Shown here: positions 8,213 through 16,929 of the stretch, one piece after another
Layout: every line of letters starts with the position of its first letter
Position numbering within the stretch: position 1 is the first letter of the stretch
Assembly (NCBI GenBank): GCA_900316585.1
Contig: ONDM01000007.1
Coordinates: 1 to 64,000, forward strand
DNA from: an uncultured Prevotellaceae bacterium
Lineage (GTDB): Bacteria; Bacteroidota; Bacteroidia; Bacteroidales; Bacteroidaceae
Direction of reading: 5' to 3'
Length of the DNA stretch: 64,000 nucleotides
Made by a program: the position numbers and the translations under genes
The notes under the pieces: model-generated
The model's database searches: none
The model's input: only the letters and a program-made list of their open reading frames with translations
Told to the model about the DNA's origin: nothing

Positions 8213-9112
8213 ATGAATAGAAGAGAAGCCCTCAAACGAATGGGAGCTAGTTTGGCAGCCATTGCACTGGCTGGTGTTGCTCCTAAGACTTATGCCGCTA
8301 TTTTGAATGACCGTGCCAATGACAAGAAGCGTTTGGTGTTCTACTTCACGGCTACAGGCAATTCCCTTTTCATTGCCAAGAGCCTTTCCGATAATCCTAT
8401 CAGTATTCCGCAGGAACTCAAGAAGAGCAACCTCAGCTATGAAGCCGATGAGATAGGCTTTGTCTTCCCAGACTATGCAGCTTCGGCCCCGATGATTGTA
8501 AGGGATTTCTTGCAGAAAGCCAAGTTCTCTGCCAAGTATATGTTCTCAGTCATCACCTTTGGCAACGCTGCCGTAAATGTTTGCCAGTGGTGGGACAAAT
8601 TCTCCAAGGAAAATGGGGTTACGTTCCACTACATCAAGTCAATTCTCATGGTGGACAACTACCTGCCAGTGTTTGACATGAATCAGCAGATGACCATAGA
8701 CAAGCATACTGATGAGAATTTGGCAGCTATCATTGAGGATCTGAATGCACATAAATCCTTCGTGGAAACAGCCGAGATGGGCAGGTTCAACGAGGATATG
8801 CTCAAGCGTATGCAGGATCAGCACTTTAGTATGACGGCCGACCGCTTGCTGGAACTTAAGAAAGACCGTTGCATCGAGTGCATGACATGCGGAAATGTCT
8901 GTCCGCATGGGAACTTCAGCCTGGGTTCCGACGGGTTGGTGATTAGTAGTGGCAAATGCGAATATTGCCTGGCATGCGTCCATGCATGCCCACAGAAGGC
9001 ACTCACGCTGAAATCTCCCAATCCTCAGTGGCCCGGTGAGCGTAATCCAGAGGCACGCTACCGCAATCCAAATATTTCCCTGAATGAAATCATCAACTCC
9101 AACCGACAGTAA
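8213..9112 (+). CDS. EFR1-type flavodoxin/2x[4Fe-4S] ferredoxin protein with Tat-like leader
   Basis: 299 aa. The N terminus NRREALKRMG followed by a hydrophobic Ala-rich stretch (11-29) looks like a twin-arginine signal. A flavodoxin-like region begins at residue 40, with the FMN phosphate-loop pattern FTATGNS (45-51). Two 4Fe-4S clusters are set by Cys220/223/226/230 and Cys249/252/255/259, each followed by P. The EFR1 architecture carries electrons between flavin and iron-sulfur centres, with an unknown partner. A Tat leader would place it outside the inner membrane already folded with cofactors. It is monocistronic, ending at a strong bidirectional terminator. Confidence 0.85.
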   Translation: MNRREALKRMGASLAAIALAGVAPKTYAAILNDRANDKKRLVFYFTATGNSLFIAKSLSDNPISIPQELKKSNLSYEADEIGFVFPDYAASAPMIVRDFLQKAKFSAKYMFSVITFGNAAVNVCQWWDKFSKENGVTFHYIKSILMVDNYLPVFDMNQQMTIDKHTDENLAAIIEDLNAHKSFVETAEMGRFNEDMLKRMQDQHFSMTADRLLELKKDRCIECMTCGNVCPHGNFSLGSDGLVISSGKCEYCLACVHACPQKALTLKSPNPQWPGERNPEARYRNPNISLNEIINSNRQ

Positions 9113-9120
9113 GGAGCATA

Positions 9121-9170
9121 CAAACACAGAAATGGCGGAACAAACAGATGTTCCGCCATTTCTGTGTTTG
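9121..9170. terminator. Perfect 22-bp-stem bidirectional terminator
   Basis: Arms 9121-9142 and 9149-9170 are exact reverse complements with a 6-nt loop. It lies between two converging genes, 8 bp after one stop and 12 bp after the other. Confidence 0.85.
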
Positions 9171-9182
9171 AGCAAGGTCTTC

Positions 9183-11606
9183 TTATTTCTTCTTCAGTGA
9201 GATGACTTTCAGGTCAGACTGGAGAGCCAGTGAGTTGGTAGTCTTCCAGGACTGAGCCTTCTTCAGCTTATAAGGAAGGGTTAGTGCCACTTCATCCGCA
9301 TTTTTGCAAATCTGGATGCTGTAATTTCCCTTTGCAGCCTGCCAAGCCACCGCCTTCTCATTGTAAGAAGCCAGTTCATAGTTGGTGACATTCAAGGTCA
9401 GCGTCTGGCTTTCGCCCGGCTTCAGGTTCTTGGTCTTGGCAAAGGCTTTCAGCTCGCGGACAGGTTTTTCCAAACCACCTGCAGGAGCAGCGCTGTAGAG
9501 CTGTACCACTTCCTTGCCAGCCACTTTACCGGTGTTCTTCACGGTGAGGGTTACCTGGAAGCCGTCGGCAGTAGGAGTCAGGTTGGCATTCTCGTACTCA
9601 AAGGTAGTGTAGCTCAAGCCATAGCCGAAAGGATAAGCCACCTTCTTGTTGAATGAGGTGAAGTAGCGATAGCCCATGAATACACCTTCTTCATAGTCGA
9701 TGAGTTCCTCGTTCTTCTGTGGATTGTCCGACATCTTGGCAGAGCCCAGGAATTCCATGATGCTCTTCGGATGATAGTCGGATGGGAAGTTCTGGTCTGC
9801 TGGCTGGTCGCCAAACTTTAGCTCCCAGGTTTGTGGCATACGACCGGAAGGATTTACTCGGCCAGTCAGCACGTCGGCAATGCTGTAACCGGCAGCCATA
9901 CCTGGTTCCCAGATATTCAGCACTGCATCCACCATGCCTATCCAGGACTGTGTCTCGATGCCTGCGCATACGTTCAGCAGGACGATGACTTTCTTCCCGG
10001 CTGCGTGGTAAGCCTGGCTCACCACCTCGATAAGCTGACGTTCACTGTCGCGCAGTTCAAACTCTTTATAGTTGCGGTCCTGGCCTTCACCAGTAGTACG
10101 GCCCAGGGTAATGATAGCAATGTCATTTTTAGCTACCTGCTCACTGATGGTTGATGGAGGCGTTTGACTACCCATCAGCGCACTGATGTTGAAGTTCATC
10201 TGTCTGGCTTGAGCTAAACGTGGGTCTTCCTTCACCTCAATCTTCTCCTGTGGGATTAGCTCTTCTGCGCGGGCAGGGCGCAGGATTCTGGCCATGATAG
10301 GGTCTTTGCTGGCTTCGGCCTGGAGGCGTGCATCTTCCTCGGTCTGCCAACGGGTATGCTGTCTTAGCAGGTTCATATCGATGGTGAACCCGGCTTTTCT
10401 CAGTCCTTCCACCAGAGTGACATGGTAGGCACCGCCATTGGTTCCACCTACACCCATGTTTCCGGCAATGAGGTTATAGCTGGTGGTTCCATAGAGCGCC
10501 ACTTTCTGAGGAGCGATTGGCAGTGTCTGGTTATCGTTCTTCAGGAGCACCATTCCTTCAGCACCCACTTCACGTACCCATTCCAGGTGCTCATCCCGAT
10601 GGATGTCGTTCGAAGCCTTATACTGTTTGAAAGACGGGCATTTTACGGTAAACTCCAGGATTCGCTTGACTGCTGCGTCCACCATTTTACGGTCCAGTGA
10701 ACCATCGGCCAACGCTTTTGCCAGCTCCTCACGTGCCTGGTCAGAGCCTGGCTCTATGATATCTGTTCCTGCAGAGGTAATCTTGACTGGATAATAACCT
10801 CCATCCCAGTCGGTGATGGCAATTCCCTTGAATCCCCATTCACCCCGGAGAATATCAGTGACCAGGTCGGGACGCTCGGTAGAATGTTCGCCATTGATAT
10901 AGTTGTAGGAAGTCATGATGGTCCAAGGCTCACCCTCTTTCACGGCAATCTCAAATGCCTTCAGGTATAGTTCACGAAGGGTACGTGGAGTGGCACGGGT
11001 ATCCGACTGCTTACGCAGTGTCTCTGCCTCATTTCCAGCAAAGTGCTTTACACTTGTTCCTACGCCGTTATTCTGTACGCCACGGATATAGGCAGCAGCC
11101 AATTTTCCGGAAAGGAAGGGGTCCTCGGACATATATTCTTGGTTACGGCCACCCAGTGCGGTACGCTGCAGGTTGATGGCTGGACCCAGGATGACATCCA
11201 GACCCCGCTCTTTCACCTCATAGCCAATCAGGTTACCCATCTTGCCTACGGCATTCACATCGAAAGTGGCAGCCATGGCAGTAGAGGTAGGAGTGGTGGT
11301 ACAGCTATAGTCGAAATGGTCGAAATCACGATAGCGTGTCATGTTCACCCCGTGAGGGCCATCGGCCAGGTAGACGGAAGGAATTCCCAGACGAGGCACC
11401 GCATAGGTCCATCCGGCAATACCTGGAAATTTCACATCAGGATCGGCCCATCCGGTACCGGAACCTGTGAGCATGTGCACTTTTTCATCGTCGGTCAGTG
11501 CAGCGACAATCTCATCGATATTGTCTGCACGAAGCTGTTGTGCTTTCACTGCCATCGGCATCGCCAAGGTAGTCAGAAGAGAAAGAGAGATAACTATCTT
11601 GTTCAT
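9183..11606 (-). CDS. GH3 beta-glycosidase 2, exported
   Basis: 807 aa with a signal peptide (1-22, ending VKAQ). The GH3 barrel has DGPHGV (82-87), KHFAGNEAET (187-196) and the predicted nucleophile Asp266 in ITDWDGG. The C-terminal alpha/beta domain carries GRTTGEGQDR, and a fibronectin-III-like domain follows. It is the most divergent of the four GH3 paralogues: it has an extra charged segment around residues 430-500 and a basic C-terminal tail ending KKK. It does not share the near-identical C-terminal tract of genes 1 and 4. It is divergently arranged with the hexuronate operon. Confidence 0.92.
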   Translation of the reverse strand: MNKIVISLSLLTTLAMPMAVKAQQLRADNIDEIVAALTDDEKVHMLTGSGTGWADPDVKFPGIAGWTYAVPRLGIPSVYLADGPHGVNMTRYRDFDHFDYSCTTTPTSTAMAATFDVNAVGKMGNLIGYEVKERGLDVILGPAINLQRTALGGRNQEYMSEDPFLSGKLAAAYIRGVQNNGVGTSVKHFAGNEAETLRKQSDTRATPRTLRELYLKAFEIAVKEGEPWTIMTSYNYINGEHSTERPDLVTDILRGEWGFKGIAITDWDGGYYPVKITSAGTDIIEPGSDQAREELAKALADGSLDRKMVDAAVKRILEFTVKCPSFKQYKASNDIHRDEHLEWVREVGAEGMVLLKNDNQTLPIAPQKVALYGTTSYNLIAGNMGVGGTNGGAYHVTLVEGLRKAGFTIDMNLLRQHTRWQTEEDARLQAEASKDPIMARILRPARAEELIPQEKIEVKEDPRLAQARQMNFNISALMGSQTPPSTISEQVAKNDIAIITLGRTTGEGQDRNYKEFELRDSERQLIEVVSQAYHAAGKKVIVLLNVCAGIETQSWIGMVDAVLNIWEPGMAAGYSIADVLTGRVNPSGRMPQTWELKFGDQPADQNFPSDYHPKSIMEFLGSAKMSDNPQKNEELIDYEEGVFMGYRYFTSFNKKVAYPFGYGLSYTTFEYENANLTPTADGFQVTLTVKNTGKVAGKEVVQLYSAAPAGGLEKPVRELKAFAKTKNLKPGESQTLTLNVTNYELASYNEKAVAWQAAKGNYSIQICKNADEVALTLPYKLKKAQSWKTTNSLALQSDLKVISLKKK

Positions 11607-11634
11607 GATTAAAAAGATTGGTTTGTTCTGGTTA

Positions 11635-11642
11635 CAAAGATA
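11635..11642 (-). promoter_or_regulatory. -7 element of GH3 gene 2
   Basis: TATCTTTG on the minus strand, 28 bp upstream of the start codon. Confidence 0.6.
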
Positions 11643-11761
11643 ATTCTTTTTTTCCTTTTCTTCTTGTTACATAATAGCTGGGATAATGTACAAAAGGATA
11701 AAAAAGCCACGGTCACAAAGACTTTTCAGATAAGGGTGAATGTTTATCCGTAATTTTTCCT

Positions 11762-11769
11762 TAACTTAG
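11762..11769 (+). promoter_or_regulatory. Candidate -7 element of the hexuronate operon
   Basis: TAACTTAG matches TAnnTTTG at all but one defined position and lies 39 bp upstream of the first gene. Confidence 0.4.
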
Positions 11770-11808
11770 CGGTGCCTTTTGTGAATTTGAAACAATAAAT
11801 ATAATATT

Positions 11809-12624
11809 ATGAAAAATCTATTTGATGTAACAGGTAAGGTTGTCGTCATAACAGGTGCCTGTGGTGTCTTAGGACAGTGCATTGCACGTTATCTGGCAGA
11901 GCAGGGAGCTCACGTGGTTATCCTTGCCAGGGCGCATTCCAGGGAGAAAGGTAAAGCGCTGGAGGCTGAACTTTCTCAGTATACAGAAGCCCTGTTCCTG
12001 GAAACGGATGTCTTAGATGAGGAGAAACTGGTGAAGAACCGTGAGGATATTTTGGCTAAGTTTGGCACCATCGATGTGCTGCTGAATGCTGCTGGAGGAA
12101 ATATGGGTGCTGCCAATATCGCACCGGATCAGACTTACCTGGATGCCAGCGACGATGCTATCCATAAAGTAGTGGAACTGAACTTGTTCGGTACTATTCT
12201 TCCGACGAAGGTTTTTGGAAAGGTTCTTTGCGACAAGAAGGAAGGTGTGATTGTGAATTTCTGTTCAGAATCAGCTCTTCGCCCATTGACAAGGGTCTTC
12301 GGATACGGTTGTGCGAAGTCTGCCATTGCCTCTTACACGAAATTCATGGCTACGGAGATGGCAAAGAAGTTCTCTCCAAAGATTAGGGTGAATGCCATCG
12401 TTCCAGGCTTCATTATTACCAACCAGAACCGTGCTCTTCTTACTAACCCCGATGGTTCCCTGACAGAGCGTGGCATGGATGTGATCAAGCATACTCCTGC
12501 CTCTCGTTTTGCAGAACCGGAGGAATTGTGTGGCACTATCCACTATCTCATATCAGAGGCTTCCAGCTTCGTTACCGGTGCTCTTTCTGTAGTGGACGGT
12601 GGATTTGATGTCTATTCTATTTAA
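11809..12624 (+). CDS. SDR-family oxidoreductase, probable D-mannonate oxidoreductase (fructuronate reductase)
   Basis: 271 aa, classical short-chain dehydrogenase. The nucleotide-binding TGxxxGxG-type motif is at residues 15-22 (TGACGVLG), NAAGG at 93-97, the catalytic YxxxK is Tyr166/Lys170, and a C-terminal VDGG follows. The next two genes are a hexuronate-type transporter and UxaC. It therefore most likely interconverts D-fructuronate and D-mannonate, the step done by the unrelated UxuB in E. coli. That assignment is by context; the sequence alone shows only an SDR. Confidence 0.75.
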   Translation: MKNLFDVTGKVVVITGACGVLGQCIARYLAEQGAHVVILARAHSREKGKALEAELSQYTEALFLETDVLDEEKLVKNREDILAKFGTIDVLLNAAGGNMGAANIAPDQTYLDASDDAIHKVVELNLFGTILPTKVFGKVLCDKKEGVIVNFCSESALRPLTRVFGYGCAKSAIASYTKFMATEMAKKFSPKIRVNAIVPGFIITNQNRALLTNPDGSLTERGMDVIKHTPASRFAEPEELCGTIHYLISEASSFVTGALSVVDGGFDVYSI

Positions 12625-12635
12625 AGGGTGCACGC

Positions 12636-14072
12636 ATGAAAAAGACAAATGTTAGATGGGTGATATGCGCTTTACTGTTCGTAGCCACGACAGTAAACTA
12701 TATGGACCGTCAGGTTCTGTCACTTACTTGGAAAGACTTTATCGCACCTGAGTTTCATTGGTCGGATTCAAACTACGGAAATATCGCTGCGATATTCTCT
12801 ATAGTCTATGCGATAGCCAACCTGTTTTCCGGTCGTTTCATCGATTGGATGGGTACGAAAAAGGGCTATCTCTTTGCCATCGGTATATGGTCGGCTGGTG
12901 CCTGCTTGCATGCCTTATGCGGTGTGGCAACGGAGTGGACCTTGGACTTAGGCACTACGGGAGAGATGCTGAAAGCTACAGGTGCCACGGCCAGCATTAT
13001 AGCTACGACCAGTGTCTATTTCTTCATTGCAGCACGTGTGATACTGGGAATAGGTGAGTCTGGAAACTTCCCGGCAGCCATTAAGGTTACTGCAGAGTAT
13101 TTCCCTAAGAAGGACCGTGCGTTTGCTACCTCCATCTTCAATGCGGGTTCCACTGTGGGTGCATTGATAGCTCCGCTTACCATTCCTGCCTTGGCTAGCT
13201 ACTTCAAGAGCATAGGCTGGGGAAATGGCTGGGAAATGGCTTTCATCCTCATTGGTGCGCTGGGATTCATCTGGATGGGCTTCTGGGTATTCCTCTATGA
13301 CAAACCTGAAAAGAACCCTCGGGTGAATGAGGCTGAGCTGGCCTATATCAATCAGGATGAAGTAGAGCAAGAGACAAAGTCCGACGCTGGTCATTCTGAA
13401 GGCAAGATGGCATTCAGCAAAGTTATCAAGCTGCCTCAGACTTGGGCGATATTCCTGGCTAAGCTGGTTACGGATGGTGTATGGTGGTTCTTCCTGTTCT
13501 GGACACCGGCCTATCTGTCGGATGTCTACGGACTATCTTCCGACAACCCTACAGCCATGCTGCTGATCTTTGTCTTGTACGCCATCACCATGCTTTCTAT
13601 CTATGGCGGTAAATTGCCAACCATCATCATGGATAAGACGGGGCTGAATTCCTATGAAGCCCGCTTGAAGGCCATGCTGCTCTTTGCGGTGATTCCTTTG
13701 CTGGCCTTGTTTGCCCAGCCTTTGGGAACATACAGCTATTGGCTTCCTATCGTCATTATAGGTCTGGCAGGTGCAGCCCATCAGTCGTGGTCGGCCAACC
13801 TGTTCTCTGTTGCAAGTGATTTGTTCCCCAAAGGATTAATAGGAACCATAACCGGTATCAACGGTCTGGCTGGTGGTATCAGTTCATTTGCCATCAATAA
13901 ATTTTCCGGCAACCTCTTCGACTATTCGGCAGAAACGAATATGCAGTTCATGGGCTTTGAAGGGAAACCAGCAGGCTATTTCATCATCTTCTGCATCTGT
14001 TCTGTGGCCTATATTCTGGGGTGGCTCTGCCTGAAGATTCTGGTTCCAAGATACAAACCTGTAAAATGCTAA
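12636..14072 (+). CDS. MFS hexuronate transporter (ExuT-like)
   Basis: 478 aa, about twelve membrane helices, with the anion/hexuronate symporter signature NYMDRQVLS (residues 21-29) near the first helix. A hydrophilic central loop (about 225-260) separates the two six-helix halves. Together with the flanking SDR and uxaC it forms a hexuronate uptake and catabolism operon, with gaps of 11 and 6 bp. Galacturonate or glucuronate import with a cation is the expected role. An extra segment near residues 100-125 between early helices makes it longer than the usual about 430 aa. Confidence 0.82.
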   Translation: MKKTNVRWVICALLFVATTVNYMDRQVLSLTWKDFIAPEFHWSDSNYGNIAAIFSIVYAIANLFSGRFIDWMGTKKGYLFAIGIWSAGACLHALCGVATEWTLDLGTTGEMLKATGATASIIATTSVYFFIAARVILGIGESGNFPAAIKVTAEYFPKKDRAFATSIFNAGSTVGALIAPLTIPALASYFKSIGWGNGWEMAFILIGALGFIWMGFWVFLYDKPEKNPRVNEAELAYINQDEVEQETKSDAGHSEGKMAFSKVIKLPQTWAIFLAKLVTDGVWWFFLFWTPAYLSDVYGLSSDNPTAMLLIFVLYAITMLSIYGGKLPTIIMDKTGLNSYEARLKAMLLFAVIPLLALFAQPLGTYSYWLPIVIIGLAGAAHQSWSANLFSVASDLFPKGLIGTITGINGLAGGISSFAINKFSGNLFDYSAETNMQFMGFEGKPAGYFIIFCICSVAYILGWLCLKILVPRYKPVKC

Positions 14073-14078
14073 TTGAAT

Positions 14079-15482
14079 ATGAGTTTCATACATAAAGATT
14101 TCTTATTGCACTCCGACGCTGCCCGTGAGCTTTTCCATGAGCACGCTGAGAAACTGCCGATTATAGATTATCACTGTCATATAATCCCGAAACAGGTGGC
14201 TGAGGACTACAAATTCCGTTCTATAACGGAAGTGTGGCTGGGTGGAGACCATTATAAATGGCGTGCCATGCGTGCCAATGGAGTGGACGAGCACTTTATA
14301 ACCGGTGGGGCAAGCGACTGGGAGAAATTCCAGAAGTGGGCTGAGACCATTCCTTACACCATGCGTAACCCGTTGCATCATTGGACACATCTGGAGCTGA
14401 AGACAGCTTTTGGCATAGACAAGATTCTGAAGCCTGAGACTGCGAAAGAGATTTATGACCAGTGCAACGAGATGCTTCAGCAGCCGGGCTTTACGGCTCG
14501 TGGATTCATGAAGCATTATCATGTGGAGTCCATCTGCACGACAGATGATCCGGTAGATACCCTGGAATATCACAAGATAGTAGAGAAGGATGCTTCTTTC
14601 GGCATCAAGATGCTACCTGCCTGGCGTCCGGACAAGGCTATGGCAGTCAATGATGCTGAATCCTATAATGCGTATGTGGACAAACTGGCAGAGGTGGCAG
14701 ATGTTCCTATCTACTCCTACGATTCTTTGCTTCTTGCCCTGAAGAAACGTCACGATTATTTTGCAAGCAACGGCTGTAATGTGGCAGACCATGGGGTGAG
14801 CAAGTTCCCGTGGACAGAATGCTCTAAGAAGGAAGCAGAGCGCTTGTTCGAGAGGGTACGTTCAGGAAAGACTCTTTCCGATGAAGAGGTGGATAAGTTA
14901 CAGACCGCCCTTCTGCTGGATTTCGCCCGGATGAATGCCGAAAAGGGATGGGTTCAGCAATTCCATTTTGGTCCGCTTCGTAATACGAACTCAAGGATGT
15001 TTAAGGAGCTGGGTCCTGATACCGGCTTTGACACCATCAGTGAATATCAGGCAGGAAACCAATTGGCCAAATTCCTGGATACGCTGGCAAGTGAGGGTTC
15101 ATTGACCAAAACGATTCTGTATAATATCAATCCTTCCGAGAATGAGGCCATAGCAGCCATGATAGGGAATTTCCAAGATGGAAAAATACCTGGAAAGATG
15201 CAGTTTGGTTCCGGTTGGTGGTTCAACGACAATATAGACGGAATGCTGGCACAGATGAATGCCCTGTCACGTCAAGGGCTGCTGAGCCGTTTTGTGGGGA
15301 TGCTGACCGACAGTCGCTCTTTCCTTTCTTACCCTCGTCATGAGTATTTCCGCAGAATTCTTTGCGAGATGCTGGGTAGCGACATCGAGAAGGGGTTGTT
15401 GCCTGCATCTGAGTTCGACCAGATAGCCCAGATGGTAGAAGGCATCAGTTATTATAATGCGAAAAAGTACTTTCAGAAGTAA
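14079..15482 (+). CDS. uxaC: Glucuronate/galacturonate isomerase UxaC
   Basis: 467 aa from the ATG at 14079; an in-frame TTG at 14073 is less likely. Metal-binding YHCHI lies near residue 28 and the family motif EVWLGGDHYKWRAMRANG follows. The protein has the usual length of UxaC (about 465-470 aa). It isomerises D-glucuronate to D-fructuronate and D-galacturonate to D-tagaturonate in the cytoplasm. It is the last gene of the operon and is closed by a strong terminator. Mannonate dehydratase and the KDG kinase/aldolase are not in the window. Confidence 0.93.
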   Translation: MSFIHKDFLLHSDAARELFHEHAEKLPIIDYHCHIIPKQVAEDYKFRSITEVWLGGDHYKWRAMRANGVDEHFITGGASDWEKFQKWAETIPYTMRNPLHHWTHLELKTAFGIDKILKPETAKEIYDQCNEMLQQPGFTARGFMKHYHVESICTTDDPVDTLEYHKIVEKDASFGIKMLPAWRPDKAMAVNDAESYNAYVDKLAEVADVPIYSYDSLLLALKKRHDYFASNGCNVADHGVSKFPWTECSKKEAERLFERVRSGKTLSDEEVDKLQTALLLDFARMNAEKGWVQQFHFGPLRNTNSRMFKELGPDTGFDTISEYQAGNQLAKFLDTLASEGSLTKTILYNINPSENEAIAAMIGNFQDGKIPGKMQFGSGWWFNDNIDGMLAQMNALSRQGLLSRFVGMLTDSRSFLSYPRHEYFRRILCEMLGSDIEKGLLPASEFDQIAQMVEGISYYNAKKYFQK

Positions 15483-15498
15483 GTGCTTATCGGAATAA

Positions 15499-15532
15499 AA
15501 AAAGGACAGGTGAGTGCCTGTCCTTTTTATTT
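15499..15532. terminator. Bidirectional terminator between uxaC and miaB
   Basis: 12-bp perfect stem (15499-15510 with 15517-15528), 6-nt loop, with A and T runs on either side. It serves two converging genes. Confidence 0.85.
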
Positions 15533-16842
15533 TACTTTTCAATGATAGTTCCTTTCAGGGTTGCGGATGATGATTCTGTGATGTGCACCCATACGTACTG
15601 TCCGATACGTGCATTTCCTCTGTCGAACACCACCACCTTATTCTGCTCGGTCCGCCCAAACAACTGTTCCCTGCTTCGCTTGCTGAAGCCTTCCACCAAT
15701 ATCTCGAAATCCTTTCCGATGCAACGCTTGTTGCTTTCAGCGCTCAGCTCATTCTGCAAGGCAATCAATTCATTCAGACGACGGATTTTGGTTTCTTCCG
15801 GAACATCGTCGGGAATATGCTTGGCAGCATAGGTGCCTGACCGCTCACTGTATTTGAACATGAAAGCAGAATCATAGGCACAGGCACGCATGATAGAAAG
15901 TGATTCCTGATGGTCCTCTTCAGTCTCTGTGCAGTAACCGCAGAAAATGTCGGTGCTTAATCCACAATCAGGTATAATCCGTCGGATGGCAGCTACACGT
16001 TCCAAGTACCACTCACGGGTGTATTTACGGTTCATGAGTTTCAAGATGCGGCTGCTTCCACTTTGTACGGGTAGGTGGATATGCTTACAGATGTTGGGAA
16101 CTTCGGCAATGGCATAGAGCGTCTCATCGCTCATATCCTTAGGGTGTGAGGTGGAGAAACGGATACGCATCTCCGGAACAGCTGCAGCTACCTGACGAAG
16201 CAGCTGAGGGAAAGTGATACCGTTGAAGTTGTACGAATTCACATTCTGTCCCAACAAAGTTATTTCTTTATACCCCTTGTCCTTGAGATCTTTTGCCTCA
16301 TTCAGGATACTTTCCACGTCACGGCTACGTTCACGGCCTCTGGTGTAAGGTACTATGCAATAATGGCAGAAGTTATTACAGCCACGCATAATGCTGATAA
16401 AGCCAGATATGTGATTGCCGCAAATGCGCTCCGGAATAATGTCTCGGTAGGTTTCTGTGGTAGAAAGCTCTACGTTGATGGCTTTTTCCCCTGCTTCCAC
16501 CTGGGCAAACAGGTCGGGTAAGGTGAGGTAGGAGTCGGGTCCTGCCACGATGTCCACACCATGGTTGGTTATCAGGTCGTCTTTTACATGTTCAGCCATG
16601 CAACCTACAACCCCCACGATAAAGTTCTTTTTCTTCTTCTTATAGGATTGGAAGAAGTTCAGCCGGTTGTAAATCTTTTGTTCGGCATTCTCTCTTACGG
16701 AGCAAGTGTTCAATAGCACGGCATCTGCCTCATCGAGCGATTCAGTACTGTCATAACCCTGCATCTTCATGATGCTTGCAATGACCTCACTATCGGCCAC
16801 ATTCATCTGGCAACCGTAAGTTTCAATATGTAGTTTTTTCAT
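15532..16842 (-). CDS. miaB: tRNA-2-methylthio-N6-isopentenyladenosine methylthiotransferase MiaB
   Basis: 436 aa. The N-terminal UPF0004 domain has Cys11, Cys47 and Cys81, ligands of the auxiliary 4Fe-4S cluster. The radical-SAM CxxxCxxC is Cys155/159/162 in GCNNFCHYC, and a C-terminal TRAM region starts near residue 370. It adds the methylthio group at A37 of tRNAs reading UNN codons. ETYGCQMN at the N terminus favours MiaB over RimO or MtaB. It is transcribed from one half of a divergent promoter pair shared with ddh. Confidence 0.95.
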   Translation of the reverse strand: MKKLHIETYGCQMNVADSEVIASIMKMQGYDSTESLDEADAVLLNTCSVRENAEQKIYNRLNFFQSYKKKKKNFIVGVVGCMAEHVKDDLITNHGVDIVAGPDSYLTLPDLFAQVEAGEKAINVELSTTETYRDIIPERICGNHISGFISIMRGCNNFCHYCIVPYTRGRERSRDVESILNEAKDLKDKGYKEITLLGQNVNSYNFNGITFPQLLRQVAAAVPEMRIRFSTSHPKDMSDETLYAIAEVPNICKHIHLPVQSGSSRILKLMNRKYTREWYLERVAAIRRIIPDCGLSTDIFCGYCTETEEDHQESLSIMRACAYDSAFMFKYSERSGTYAAKHIPDDVPEETKIRRLNELIALQNELSAESNKRCIGKDFEILVEGFSKRSREQLFGRTEQNKVVVFDRGNARIGQYVWVHITESSSATLKGTIIEK

Positions 16843-16862
16843 TATAATTCTTAATTCGGGTG

Positions 16863-16890
16863 CAAAGATACGACTTTTTTCTTATCTTTG
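16863..16890. promoter_or_regulatory. Divergent promoter pair of miaB and ddh
   Basis: CAAAGATA (16863-16870; TATCTTTG on the minus strand, for miaB) and TATCTTTG (16883-16890, plus strand, for ddh) are separated by 12 bp and together form an inverted repeat. Both genes start 20-40 bp outside it. Confidence 0.75.
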
Positions 16891-16929
16891 CCGATATATT
16901 TTGATTTAACAACTAAGAGTAAAGAGATT

